Origin: Nautilus pompilius
Lineage: Eukaryota; Mollusca; Cephalopoda; Nautilida; Nautilidae
Direction of reading: 5' to 3'
Assembly: GCA_018389105.1 (NCBI GenBank)
Contig: JACATO010001134.1
Span: 1 to 64,000 of the forward strand
DNA: 64,000 nucleotides
In this document: piece by piece, positions 1-11,372 of the stretch
Layout of the letters: each line of letters begins with the position of its first letter
Numbering within the stretch: the stretch's first letter is position 1
Made by a program: the position numbers and the translations under genes
Notes under the pieces: model-generated
The model's database searches: none
What the model was told of the DNA's origin: nothing
The model's input: the letters and a program-made list of their open reading frames with translations, nothing else

Positions 1-115
1 GTCAGAAATCTTTCCCTGAGCGGAATTTAATGAGAGAATCGCTTGTTTATTTCGAATAGATTTCGGCCCGGCACGTTCGCTTCGCCCCTCCCCTCCCCTT
101 CCCTCGGACGACGAG
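1..115 (+). promoter_or_regulatory. 5' flank and probable 5' UTR of Gsx
   Basis: Only 115 bases precede the Gsx start codon, so the core promoter is probably outside the window or at its edge. The last 50 bases are GC- and pyrimidine-rich, with short C/T runs typical of a 5' UTR. No TATA box can be placed with confidence. The bases before the ATG (gacgacgag) give a purine at -3, a reasonable Kozak context. Confidence 0.4.
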
Positions 116-563
116 ATGTCTCGCTCCTTCCTGGTCGACTCGCTCATCCTCAAGAAGCCGAAGGTTAGCGAGAGCGCCGGACCTTCGAGTGACCACCACC
201 ACCACCATGGGACGACTTGTCCGAGGCTGCACCCCACCGTCACCCACCCGATCAGCTGCTACCCGCGGCACGCCACCGACGTCCTGGGCTTCTGCTGTCC
301 GCTGTGCATCCACGCACCCAGCCATCACCAAGTTCTCCCTAGCCACACGACAGTCAAGCCCATGGGCGCGGTTGTCACGTCCAGCCCGACCCTGCCGGGC
401 AGCGTCCAGCCCAGTCTTCCTTCCGACAGCCCCCGCCACCGACAGACAACCCTCCACACTCCACATGCTCCACCACTCGCACCCAGCCTCACGTCCTACC
501 ACCCACCGAGTGTACCCTCCTACCGATCAGCGGAACCCCGTTCTATCCGATACATGAATTTAG
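116..563 (+). CDS. Gsx: Gsx (GS homeobox, ParaHox) exon 1
   Basis: This exon encodes the N-terminal half of the ParaHox transcription factor Gsx, a nuclear DNA-binding protein that in bilaterians patterns anterior neural tissue (family knowledge). It has 149 codons plus one base. Residues 1-14 (MSRSFLVDSLILKK) match the conserved Gsx N-terminus, which fixes the start codon. Residues 27-31 are a histidine run. CCPLC at residues 60-64 matches the cysteine motif of other Gsx proteins. The rest is rich in Pro, Ser, Thr and His and looks disordered. The exon ends in a consensus donor (tag|gtaagt, GT at 564-565) in phase 1. The split glycine codon continues in exon 2 as [15 protein letters not shown]. 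Other frames contain short Gsx-like strings near the end of the exon (VYPPTDQR, FYPIH), but the MSRSF frame is open throughout and joins correctly to the homeodomain, so it was kept. Confidence 0.93.
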
Positions 564-1197
564 GTAAGTGGCCACTTTTTTTTTTGTTTTTGTTTTTTCA
601 TTATAGCTTTTTAAATTTTAAACTCCACATGCAAACATCCACGCAGTCGTCTGTGTACAAGTCACGTTAAAACTTAGCTGCCATCGCACGCATCTCATAT
701 TCATGGACTCATGAATTGCATTTTAACGAACTACTTACAACGGGCCTGGTCTCTATTCATGACCTGCGCGATCAGCTTTGGTGGCGACCGTTGCTCTACG
801 GTAACTACTTAAACAAGTACGCCATTCTAACAGAACCGCTTCCTTCTTTTTACTGCGTTTCCCCTCGGAATCTCACCGAAGCGACAGGAAATGGCTCTCC
901 ACTGGAGGCTAATCAGCTGTTTGATTTCTCGCTGTTAACTACTTACTCTTCCAGCTTCCCCAGCACGCACCCATTGCTTTCCTTAGTTATTAAACTACAA
1001 CCCGTTTGTTTGCGACATAAATAACAACAATATCGACATTCCAGATCGATCTTCGAACAGTAGTATACCGGAGAACACAGCCTGGCTTCTAGTAGATCGA
1101 TCATATACCCCAAAAAAAGATTTAAAAAACAACCGTCAGGATCGATAACAATAAATGAATCTTAATATCTTAGGAATGATTGTAAATAAACTCGTTT

Positions 1198-1243
1198 TAT
1201 TATTATTATTATTATTATTAATTATTAGTATTATTATTAGTTA

Positions 1244-1285
<42 letters not shown>

Positions 1286-1379
1286 GATTATTATTAATGT
1301 ATTATTATTATGATGATTATTATTATTATTATTATATGATTATTATTAGTATTATATATTATTAGTATTATTATTATTA
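1198..1379. repeat. (ATT)n microsatellite
   Basis: This is an imperfect ATT/TTA array in the Gsx intron, interrupted by short ATTAGT and ATTATG variants. Confidence 0.95.
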
Positions 1380-1504
1380 ATCAGCTAGTCTATTTTTTTT
1401 TTAAAGTAGCTTTACTATCCATCAGTGTTTTTAGTAGGTTTACGTCCCCCACATTCACACACAACACAACACAAAGATATTCAGATCGCTAACGAAGAGA
1501 GCTG

Positions 1505-1535
1505 GGAAAGGAGCGGGACTCGAACCCTCTAGCTG
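1505..1535 (-). repeat. tRNA-like B-box, possible SINE remnant
   Basis: On the minus strand the string agggttcgagtccc matches the pol III B-box. No convincing A-box lies at the right distance, and no acceptor-stem pairing was seen. It is therefore more likely a worn SINE than a tRNA gene. Confidence 0.3.
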
Positions 1536-1992
1536 CCGACATGGCGAGGTGGATTATAGCTGCGCAAACACAGCCCTTGCATATCCGCCCCCGTGGCTGC
1601 CTATCGGGCCACCTTTTCTTCAAGAAGAAGAAAGAGAGAGAAAAAAGGGTGAAAAAGAAGGTAATTAAGGCGGATCTTTTGTCCGGCTTCTACCTGGGAG
1701 CAAAAGGTGTTTCGGTCGCCTTCCTGCGCATTGTCCGCTACCTGTTCAAAAACACGCAAATTTCTGTTTGTTTATATTTTTGTCAGACACACGCATAAAT
1801 ATACACAGCTCGTCTACACCGGTTTTCCTCAGGTTAATGCATGGAGTGAAATAATTAAACGCATACAAATATATGCAATAAAGCGAACATGCTGAATATT
1901 AATCTAAAAAAGAATAAATAAGTTCTTGATAATAAATTAAATTTGTCTAATATTTTAGCAACGAGATATTTCTTGGTAAGCCCCCCACACCC

Positions 1993-2058
1993 CATCTCTC
2001 TCTCATTCCCCTCCCCATCTCTCTCTGTCTCCTCCCATCTCTCTCTCTCTCTCTCTCA
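1993..2058. repeat. TC-rich tract
   Basis: This is an interrupted (TC)n tract in the Gsx intron. Confidence 0.9.
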
Positions 2059-2234
2059 ATCTGTTATTGAAAAGTTTATAACTATTTTGACGTTTATTTT
2101 TTTAAATAAATACTTCTCCACTACTACTAATACATACTTTTGAAATTAAAAAAATATATACATGTAAGCAGTGTGTAAAATCGTGTGTATACACAGGTAT
2201 CCCATAATAAGTAAAATGCCCCAATTTTATAATT

Positions 2235-2285
<51 letters not shown>

Positions 2286-2560
2286 TGGAGAGAGAGAGAT
2301 AGGAGAGATGGAGAGAAGAGAGCGAAGATAGATATAGTGTAGAGATAGAGAGAGAAAGAGAGATGGAGAGAAGAGGAGAGCTCGATCGATATCTAGAGAG
2401 AGATAAAGATGGCGAGATATCTATAGCTGGCGAGAGATGGCGCGAGCTAGAGCGCGACCTAATCCGCTACTGGCGAGATACGCGAGCTAGGATGGATATC
2501 TAGAGGAGATTGAGATAGATTTCGCGAGCTATAGAGCGCTGGAGCGCGCATAGGCGAAGA
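2235..2560. repeat. Degenerate GA-rich array
   Basis: The tract starts as clean (GA)n and decays rightwards into gagatggcgagatat-like units mixed with GCGAGCTAG strings. It looks like an old microsatellite that has gained many substitutions. Confidence 0.85.
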
Positions 2561-3575
2561 TGGGCGTTTTTTTTTTTTTTAAACCCCACTTTAAACCATG
2601 GTTTTAATGTTTCTGGACTTCGAGAAGAAGGTAAACCAGTTGGTTCTCCTTCGGTCAGTTATAGAGAAACAGTTTGGCGTAAGGATGATGAAGAGTTTCC
2701 TCGGGCGGAGAGGAAGAAGCCCTAGCAACAGTCTCTCATCCTCTACATATATAATAAACAAGTGCACGGGCGCTACAGGGGGAGAGCTGGGTTAGGGGTG
2801 TCCTGCGTCACAAGCCAGTGACTACACCCTACGAAGGCAGCCAGCCGGAGGGCCGGAAGACACCCACTTCCCGGGCCAGCACACGACGCGAGTGGTTTTG
2901 CCATCATCAATCCCTTGTCCTTCTCTATTTTCTCGCACATCGCAGCACCGAAGATGAACGCTCTGGCACCACCCCCCCCATCGTGACTTGCGAAGCCGCG
3001 CGGTGCCGAAAGATCTATAATTACTCTCCACTGGTGTTCGATGCCAAGTAAATGTTAGTTAATTCGAGGCTGGTAAATCTCTACTTACCATATACTATTG
3101 GGTAGCTTAGGTGCTGTTCACCAAACCACTCAACTGAACGTACGCAGCCACCACTAGCACCTTGCTTTTTTTTTACACCTGTGGTTACCTGGCCAAGAAG
3201 GGAAACGACTTCGCAAAGGTAAACAGGCGTTCTTACAGCGCACCGACGTCGCAGAGTCGCCGAAATAAGGAAAAGCAAATAAGAAAAAAACGCTAGTAGC
3301 GGGAGCATCCTACAAAGCGACCGCACCACTGCACTTCAGTTCGGTTATAACGACCGCCCTCGAGACATCCGCCAAATACGTCTGATAAACGCAACCCGCC
3401 GCCAGTCTACTTTCGCTCTAACGCTATTCCCGCGGCATCAGCAGAAGCTGACGAGGCCGCCAAACGGCTCGCTGTGCCCTTTCATTTATTGTATTTCCCT
3501 TAAATTTAAAAAAAAAAAAAGAAAGAAAGAAAGCCTGCAAAGCATGCAACGACTCGGGCTCTATTCTCTTAATGC

Positions 3576-3692
3576 GTCTCTCTCTCTCTCCTCCATCTCT
3601 TCATCTCTCTGCTCTCTCTCTCTCTACTCCTCTCTCTCTCTCCATCTCTCCATCTCGCTCCCTCTCCTCTCTCTCTCTCCTCTCTCTCTCAC

Positions 3693-3723
<31 letters not shown>

Positions 3724-3840
3724 CGCTCCATTCTCTCTCTCTCATCTCTCTCTCTCTCCACTCTCTCTCTCTAGCTCTCAGTCTCTCTCTCTCTCTCCAT
3801 CTCTCCAAGCTCCATCTCTCTCACTCCTCCCCTCTCTCTC
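3576..3840. repeat. CT-rich microsatellite
   Basis: This is a long (CT)n tract interrupted by ccat and ctcc units. Its leucine/serine open frames are repeat artefacts, not genes. Confidence 0.95.
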
Positions 3841-4118
3841 CTGTAACATCGTCAAACCGCTCAGGGGTCCGGAAGAACTCACCCGCCGACATCGAAAACC
3901 CACCTTTTTTTTTCAAAATAACCATTTTACTACTAATTAAATCTAAAAGAAAGACAGTTGGAGCTCGATGCGGAACTGTTAGACTCGGGTAATAACAACG
4001 AGAATAGATAAATAATTAAATAAATAGCACGCTTCTTAATAATTCGCTTTATACACGAACAAAAGCGGTCTCAAGCAGATCGGTACAAACTCTTGTCGCA
4101 TGTCCCAGGACCAGGCGT

Positions 4119-4142
4119 CGTTGTTGTTGTTGTTGTTGTTGT
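4119..4142. repeat. (GTT)8 microsatellite
   Basis: This is a pure run of the GTT trinucleotide in the Gsx intron. Confidence 0.95.
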
Positions 4143-4544
4143 CTTTTGTCTTTCTCTGGCAAAGTTGTTATAAGAAAACCCCTCTACTTATATACTTAGC
4201 CGGGTGATTTCTCTTCCATCATTCGGCCTCACCGACGTCTCAGAAAGAAAACACACACACAAAGAGAATGCCTGAAAATTACCTTCCCATTCACCTGCGT
4301 AAGGAGATTTTGAGTTAACAAAGAAGTCGCCATATTTTCTTACGACGTAAACATATTACCACCGGAGTAATTACGTATTCATTATTCGTATTAATTATTC
4401 ATGCGCGCGCGTCACAAAATTACATATTCATTAGGAAGGCCAGGGCGTGAGTGTTAGAATAAGCACCTCTAGTTTTTGTAATTGCTTTTAAGAAATAAAA
4501 CAATAGAATTTATTTTCAAATCTACTGTCTGTTTCTACTAATAC

Positions 4545-4600
4545 TAATTATTATATATTATTATTATTAATATATTATAGATATATTATTATTATTAGTT

Positions 4601-4633
<33 letters not shown>

Positions 4634-4650
4634 ATATTATTATTATTATT
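4545..4650. repeat. (ATT)n microsatellite
   Basis: This is an interrupted ATT array containing some TATA variants. Confidence 0.93.
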
Positions 4651-4881
4651 ACTAAAAACAGGGGTAAAATCGTTACCAACCCAAGTTTTTCTTGTGTGTT
4701 TTCCTGGTTTATTTCATGGATCTAACGCCGACCGAGTCCCGTGACTGGTTTATCTATCATTTTAAAGCTGAACCATAGGGTTTAGATGGGGCTAACTCGC
4801 TGGAGGGCGCGAACCCCTACGAAAGTACCTACCTCTAAGAAAAGATAGGGTTTTAAAAAAACAAAAGAATCTCTACCTAGT

Positions 4882-4915
4882 AAATAATAATAATAATATA
4901 TAATAAATAATAATA

Positions 4916-4993
<78 letters not shown>

Positions 4994-5048
4994 GAATAAT
5001 AATCATAATAAGCATAATATAATAAATAATAATAATAATAATAATTAA
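4882..5048. repeat. (ATA)n microsatellite
   Basis: This is a long ATA/ATT-type trinucleotide array with a nearly pure core of about 75 bases near 4920-4992. Confidence 0.95.
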
Positions 5049-5861
5049 TAAAAGCAAGCACGAGCACATTTAATTTATAAAATTTAATAACCATTCCGAA
5101 AGGTTTCTTTACTTTAAATTCTGCCTTCAAAATTTTCGCATCAGGTCGGGCGCAAACAGGGCGCAGACAGGGCGCCACGACTGACTTAGATGACAGGGTG
5201 AAGTAGTGGCATCCGCCGACGGCGTCAGAGAACCATTCGATCCAACGGTGCGGAGATGATTCCTTGGTTCTCCCCTGTGTCGACCTCCAAACAACTCTAG
5301 CGCGCCATCTACCGGGAAAAGGCTGATGGTTGCTTCGATCCTCCTTTTCTACTGCGGCAGCTGTACCTATGTTTTAAAAAAAACAAACAAACCCCAGACC
5401 ACATCCTAGATTGGATTGCATGCCTATCTACTCATCTCAAAGGACTTTAAGAGTATTCACCGTCTGAATGCAGTAGATTAAGTGCTCTAAAATGTTTTCA
5501 TTAGCTGTTGTCTTTTAATATATCGCCTACACTTTAAAAAGACCTATTTTAGTTCTTTTTCTCCCTTGGTTTTAAGAAATGTCAGAGTATTTCTGGTACC
5601 TCAATGCTGGCGTCTTCTCTCCCTTTATCTTCCACAGCTTATTCTGTCACCATCATTGTTTTCGCTTCTTCCAATTATGATTATTATAATAATTACTAGA
5701 ATATTTCTAACACCATCTTATATTCGTAAAAGTTTTCTTGAAGTATCACTTTTCCTCTTCATCTGCTCACTTTTCCTTTTTCTTTTTTTAACCTTCTTCG
5801 CCCCAATCGTTGATGATATTGCTATTGTTTTGTAACCGTCGACTGTATTGTTTCTGTTCAG

Positions 5862-6276
5862 GACCCAAGTCGCCCTCCGACGACCTTCAGAGCAGCAAGC
5901 GGATACGGACCGCGTTCACGAGCACGCAGCTCCTGGAACTGGAGGGGAGTTCTCGTCCAACATGTACCTGTCCAGGCTGAGGCGGATCGAGATCGCCACC
6001 TACCTCAACCTGTCCGAGAAGCAGGTGAAGATCTGGTTCCAGAACCGGCGGGTCAAGTACAAGAAAGAGGGCGCGCCCGAGTCGCGCGAGAAGTGCCGGT
6101 GCCTGCGCACGTGCGGGTCGCGGAACGAGAAGCGGAAAGCGCCGACCGAGAAGCCGACGGCCAATGGAGGAAGCGGAAGGGGCGGGGAAAGGGAAGACGG
6201 CGACGACCGGAAGCGGCAGCGGAGCGACGAGGACGCTTCGTCGCAGCCCGAGGAGCCGTCGAGTAAAGCCGACTGA
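5862..6276 (+). CDS. Gsx: Gsx exon 2: homeodomain and C-terminus, one-base frame break
   Basis: This exon encodes the Gsx homeodomain (5894-6072) and a charged C-terminal tail of about 67 residues ending at TGA 6274-6276. Helix 1 starts with [16 protein letters not shown]. The recognition helix reads [18 protein letters not shown], with Trp48, Phe49, Asn51 and Arg53 intact, and [14 protein letters not shown] upstream is typical of Gsx. The tail carries CRCLRTC followed by Lys/Arg/Glu-rich sequence. The two halves of the homeodomain lie in different frames. The codon for position 18 (Arg in the family) has only two bases (5945-5946), so a literal reading stops at TGA 5978-5980. Everything downstream stays open and conserved, which suggests a sequencing or assembly indel or a very recent mutation rather than an old pseudogene. 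The phase-1 acceptor matches exon 1, and the full protein would be about 287 residues. Confidence 0.93.
5894..6072 (+). other. Gsx: Gsx homeodomain
   Basis: The sixty homeodomain codons are recognisable apart from the missing base at codon 18. Gln50 and Asn51 indicate the Antp/ParaHox-type TAAT-binding class. Position 56 is Tyr, whereas His is usual in vertebrate Gsx. Confidence 0.95.
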
Positions 6277-6775
6277 AAACTCAGTGAAGGGGGGGGGACA
6301 GGGCACGACCTAATGTAGACTTGAACAAGAGACGGTTCTTCCAAAATTCGGCCACCATGCCACCGAAGCCCCTCTTCCGCGCTAGCACGAGCGACCAAAG
6401 ATGCAAGCGAGGGCTTGCAACCGAACCTAGAGCGGCCGGCTAAGGCTTGATCTCGAGAACCGTCGACCTCTGGCGAGGAAAAGTGGAACCAACGAAAAAC
6501 CTAGTTGGTGTCACGGACTAATTTTGTATGTGTATTTTTATTATTATTATTTTTTTTTTAAAAAAAAAAAAAAACAACGAACAATGGACTGTGATGAGAA
6601 AGGTTAATTTATCCTAATTAAACATGTAATTATAAAATATGTAAGCAAACAACAAAGGAAGATGATGACATTAACTCTTGTTCCCTTGTTACAGAGAAGC
6701 GACTATTTCGCTGACATGTAAATCGATTAGCCACGTCATAATGACGTCAATAAATTAATGATATTTACGTGTATG
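6277..6775 (+). other. Probable Gsx 3' UTR with poly(A) signal
   Basis: No coding sequence follows the stop. An AATAAA hexamer at 6749-6754 is the best poly(A) signal, so cleavage would fall near 6770-6780. Just before it, and sharing one base, lies TGACGTCA at 6742-6749. An A/T homopolymer stretch occupies about 6540-6575. The true transcript end is not visible. Confidence 0.45.
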
Positions 6776-7020
6776 TATTAGAATTGTTGAATCTTTATTT
6801 TATGCAGTAGACAAAAAAAAATAAGCTAGAGAAAGAACAAACGAAACACTTCTGATATATTCATCATAATGTCCTGTTTTAGTGTTTCGCGAAGGGAATT
6901 TTTCATAGCAGAACTGCCTCAGATAATTTTTGGAATTCTCCACAGAGTAGACAAGCAGGCCGGGCCAAAACACTGTAAGCTTTCAGAAATAATATATTAT
7001 ATACAACATTAACTTGTATA

Positions 7021-8283
7021 CGAGGTCTGTCGAAAACGTATCCGACCTTAGGCTGGGGGAAAAAATTGCGTACTTGGTGGGGTTCAATTGCTAATCCCCT
7101 TCGAAGTAGGCCCCTTGTGCCTCCACACACTTAGCCCAGCGACCCTTCCACTGTTCGAAGCACGTCTGGAATGGCTCTCAGCTCCGCCGTCGCATTCAGC
7201 ATGATGTCCTCTCGGATCTCAAAGCGGGAGCCTTTCAGTGGCATCTCCATTTTTGGGAACAACCAGAAGTCAGAAGGAGTCATGTCTGGAGAGTAGGGAG
7301 CCTGGCGAATGAGCGAAATGCCTTTCTTTGTCAAGAAACCTTGGATCAGCTGCCAATTTTGCGAGGCCCACAGATCCGGTCTCTTGCGCCGAACTGCATC
7401 ACGAAGACGTCGGAGGAGGACTTCCTGATAGTACTCCTTTGTAACTGTTTGTCCTTCTGGTCCGTATTCGTGATGCACAACGCCTCGGTAGTCGAAGAAA
7501 ACAGTCAGCATCACCTTGATTTTGCTCCGGACCTGACGTTGGGTGCTTCCACTGTGACGACTTAGCTTTGGTTACCGGGTCGTACCCGTACACCCATGTC
7601 TCATCTCCAGTTATCACAGTATTCTGGAACTCAGGATCCCTGTTGGCAGTATCCAGCAGGTCCTGCGCAACCTCAAGACGAAGTTGTTGTTGTTCCTGAG
7701 AAAGCAGCTTGGGCACAAATTTCACTGCCACTCTGCGCAAGCCCAAATCCTCCTTTAAAATTGCATGTGCAGAATCTTTACTGATCCCAACCTCGTCACC
7801 AATTTCCCGTACCGTCAAACGACGATCCTCCATTATCAAGGTCCGCACTTTCTCGATAACAACTGCATAGCGGCTTGTTGACAACCTCCCGGAACACTGG
7901 TCACTCTCCACCGGTGTGCGGCCATCTTTGAACCTGTTGTACCATTCTTTTATTTGGGTAACACCCATGGTATTGTCACCAAAAGCCTGTTGAATTTTGC
8001 GAATTGTTTCCGCTTTGGTATCTCCAAGCTTCTGGCGAAACTTGATGCAAGATCGTTGCTCCACACGTTCCGTCATCACGGGTGAAATGAAAATACGACG
8101 AGAAAATAGTACAGCACCTCACACACTGGCTGCCTGACAGCGACTGACGCATCCAGCAAGCCCGCCAAAAATCACGCATGCGCATTAAGGCATGCGGCTC
8201 CACTATGCACACTTTTGCCTCCCTAACCTCTTTACTTACCACGGGAAAATAAAATAAAGTCGGATACTTTTTCGACAGACCTC
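7021..8283 (-). mobile_element. Mariner element, inactive
   Basis: This is a 1.26-kb Tc1/mariner-superfamily transposon. Its 25-base terminal inverted repeats (7022-7046 and 8259-8283, beginning GAGGTCTGTCGAAAA) differ at one base. TA dinucleotides at 7019-7020 and 8284-8285 fit the usual TA target duplication, with one extra C (7021) at the left end. The transposase lies on the minus strand and is broken. Near-identical repeats with a damaged coding region suggest mobilisation in trans or moderate age. Confidence 0.93.
7091..8076 (-). pseudogene. Mariner transposase pseudogene
   Basis: This cut-and-paste DDD transposase is recognised from an N-terminal helix-turn-helix region (KWYNRF-like and GRLSTSR strings), the VTVREIG-type second HTH, ITGDETWVYGYDP holding the first catalytic Asp (near 7605), and YSPDMTPSDFWLFP holding the third (near 7270). 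The start is ATG at 8074-8076 (MTERVEQRS). The C-terminus RWAKCVEAQGAYFEGD ends at a stop at 7091-7093. Damage includes a short deletion plus frame change near 7538, where the SPRPKKA-type linker after WKHP is gone. A second deletion near 7350 joins NWQL directly to IQGFL and removes the family's DNAPAH block with the second catalytic Asp. There is also a frame change near 7150. The enzyme cannot be active. Confidence 0.93.
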
Positions 8284-8450
8284 TAGTTCCTCCCTATGAT
8301 TCAATCCTGTGTTTATGGCGGCAGCCAGTTAGCAAATGACGAATCGTATAGACTCAACTCCTTGCAGACATTTCCTGAAACCTGTGAAAAATATCTGTTA
8401 CTCGTCTCCAGTCTACTATTGCGCTGCAACTCTGCACTTCCGTTTGTTCT

Positions 8451-8504
8451 GCTCCGTCCTGCACTTCCGCTCCGTCCTGCACTTCCGCTCCGTCCTGCAC
8501 TTCC
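8451..8504. repeat. 18-bp unit repeated three times
   Basis: There are three exact head-to-tail copies of gctccgtcctgcacttcc, with a partial diverged copy just upstream at about 8430-8441. Confidence 0.95.
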
Positions 8505-10809
8505 GCTCCCCTTACCCGGAATTTTTTTTAAAAAAAATCCTTTTACAGCCCAGCATTTCCGAGGTGTTTTGTTTTGTCTTGGATTTTCAGATCAGCATTT
8601 GTGCGCGAGAGATGTCGAAGGCGGCTTCCCCTTTAAGGATCCCCCTTCTCTCCCCCCCAACCTGAAAGTTCGCCGAAGAATATAAAGCTGTAAAAAAATT
8701 TAAAAAAAAAAAAAAAAAAGAATTTGAAACAAAGAATTCAAAAAGAATTCAAAAATCTAGAATTAACTGACAGAGGTTCAATTCAGTTTGTCCAGAATAC
8801 CAGATCCTTCTGAGCGCGTTTTAGCGTAGGTCTGCGCGACTTCTTCGAGTCTCTCGCGTTGTAAAGACCAATTTCGTCTGCGCGAGAAGAAGAGAAAGAA
8901 AGGGGTTGGTGGGAGGGCGCGCGCGCGCGGAGAGATAATCAACAATCAAACAAATGATCGTCAGTTTCGCGGCCGCACGAGTAGCGACGCGAATGGGCTG
9001 AAGGTTGAGGGATTATTTCAAATGCCGCAGAACAGCAGAACAAAGGAAAACAATTAGTAGAAAGTTTAAAACTTAAGAGTATCTCGCTCAAGGAGACGGA
9101 GTAGTCTAAACAATTTGTGCACCGGAAGCCGTGGGAATTAGTACCGCGCAAACATTTGCACGGAGAAATTCTAAAGTATACCAGATCATCAGATAATTAG
9201 AATTGGTACATAGATCAAGTAGCATAGATGAGGTTTCGCAAAGACCAGATCTAGGCGCAGAATGCCGGAATACGGAGAAATGCCGTGGTTCTTGACAGGT
9301 GAAAATGTTTTGAGGGGAAGTGTAACGCGAAGCGATCGAGATAGCAGCGCGTGAGTGGGTATCTGACTTGTGCAAGATGGACAAAGAGCAAAAGAAGCAA
9401 CACTGCCGAGAACCTTCCCCTATATTACCCGCTACTGACCAATGACAACTCGAAGTGGCTTTAGTCAGAACTCTAATCTATCCAGCGCATATTACCAGCA
9501 CAACACAGCGGTCTTCTGATGCAGTCGAAGAAGGCCAAGTCGATGGTGATCAGTGCCTTGGGAAAAGTGATATGGAATAAGCGCACGAAAAGAAGATGTC
9601 GAGATACAGCGAGCTGAGGGGGGGGGCTAATGCGATGACCGTGAATCAGCCCGTCCTGTGTGCCTAGTTCAGGTGAATTATTGAGGCTTTGTGGATCGTT
9701 TAACATACACACTTTTAAAGGAGACAGAAATCAGTTTTAATAAACAAATAGTACGCTCCTAAAGGTGGCATGGTTTCCAGCCGATGATAGGTTTATTTCT
9801 GCCTAATGTTACTGCATTCGCTGTTCCCTCAGTGGATTTATACCTTTAATAATTCATATCTACAGCGATTATTTCCGAGCAGCTAAATTGAAGAAAAGCC
9901 AGTCCTTTCCAAAGAACAAAATAATTATATATTTAGTAAACTGTTTTCGTCACTAAACACGACTGCATACTTTGTGAGCACAGAATTTTGAGGTTGCTTT
10001 CATTTGGCAACCACGTTCGTGAGACTCATCGCCATATGTATAATAATATCCAAATATCTGCCCCGTATACAGGTATATCTGTATCTCTAGACATATAAAA
10101 GACATCTTCACCTGCCTTTCCCACATTACACCAAATACAGAAAGCAGTAAACGATACGTAGCATGTATCAGGAGATTAAAGAGGTAACATATTACATTTT
10201 ATTTCTTGTGCACGCAATATGCACTTGTGTACTTAATTCTTTATTTCCCTTTGCCGTTGTCACGTGCTCGATTGGTCGACACGTGACATCAGAGAACGGG
10301 AAAGCCAACTTATAGTATGAACATGTAACACCTGACATTATCTCGTACAGTTTACTATTGGGAATGAGAAATGCTCGATGATAAATTCCTTCTTATTTTA
10401 CAATACATCATTAGCTTTGTTTCTTTGTATAAAGAATGGATCATTTGATTTCTTTGGGAGCATAGAGTGAACAAAATAGGATGCACACTTTCTCGTCCAT
10501 ACCTACCTAGACCATTTAGCAAAGAGACATCTTTTGAAGAACGGTTTTGCTTCCGCATTCATCTTTAGTACAAATGAAACAAAGTGATAAGTGCACAGGA
10601 GATCTTCTCTTTCCTTTACATGAAACACGAACTTACCTGCAAAGGCTGTTTATGCAGAATGCATGGAAGAAGGCGACATATATGTTGAGGTGTATATTGA
10701 CTTTGCGCCGGTGTCTCTTTCCTTCTCTCTGTGTGTAAAATTGGTGAACAACAAAATCTGGACGGCAGACTTTGAAACAGTATTTATAATAACCCTTACA
10801 CACTTCCAC

Positions 10810-10885
10810 AGGTGGGCGCGGCGGTTTGAAACTGGCGACATCCGTGGGCAAGGCCCGTTACTCGTGTCGCCACAGAGCCGGCATA
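10810..10885 (-). repeat. tRNA-derived SINE-like fragment
   Basis: On the minus strand, ggctctgtggcgac (A-box-like, near 10880) is followed about 45 bases later by agtttcaaacc (B-box-like, near 10823-10833). The spacing fits a tRNA head, but no folded cloverleaf is clear, so a SINE is more likely than a gene. Confidence 0.35.
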
Positions 10886-11289
10886 TCCATCTGCTTGGTT
10901 TCTTATTTCGTTACCCCCTGCACACAGAGATTAGCAGCCTTCTTGCTGATTCGCATAAAATTCTAAACGATCATCTTTACACTGGATTTACACGACATTT
11001 TTGCTGTCTTAAGATATTTACGTTTTCATTTCTTTCAGATTACTCCTTCTGTGCCGTAAATACGCAAATATAATGCTTCAGTAACCTGTCAAGCTGCGTT
11101 CATCTTTACCATGAAACATCACATGGAGTTTATATTTATCGTTAAATGCAGAGTAAATGCCATTTAAATTACTAATTTATACTTTTACAAATTTTTACCA
11201 TAATGATGCGAATGGAATCTTTTATTTTATATATATTTTTTAAATCACCGTAGAGAGAAGATGGAGGTGTGCCTACACGTACCATGAAA

Positions 11290-11290
11290 C

Positions 11291-11324
<34 letters not shown>

Positions 11325-11372
11325 CAGAGAGAGAGACGAGAGAGAGAGAGAGCGAGAGAGAGAGAGAGAGAT
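11290..11372. repeat. (GA)n microsatellite
   Basis: This is an interrupted GA dinucleotide tract. Confidence 0.95.

Larger units (their letters stand above)
564..5861 (+). other. Gsx intron, about 5.3 kb, repeat-rich
   Basis: The intron runs from the gtaagt donor at 564 to an acceptor preceded by a pyrimidine-rich tract (ttgtttctgttcag, AG at 5860-5861). It interrupts the gene a few codons before the homeodomain, the usual intron position in Gsx genes. No conserved coding sequence was recognised inside. It carries three ATT/TTA arrays, one GTT array and GA- and CT-rich tracts, listed separately, with unremarkable AT-rich DNA between. Confidence 0.9.
8286..11289. other. Non-coding region without recognised gene
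   Basis: Nothing recognisable as a gene was found here. It holds an 18-base triplicate repeat at 8451-8504, A-rich tracts near 8700, a CpG/GCGC run near 8918-8930 and a SINE-like fragment near 10.8 kb. Open frames are short and show no known domain. Confidence 0.5.

Noticed and set aside
500..563. Frame switch at the end of Gsx exon 1 (VYPPTDQR and FYPIH in other frames)
   Set aside because: The MSRSF frame is open to the donor and joins in phase to the homeodomain, so the other-frame strings are probably coincidence.
2598..2640. FLDFEKK string resembling a reverse-transcriptase motif
   Set aside because: Seven residues only, inside the Gsx intron, with no further match.
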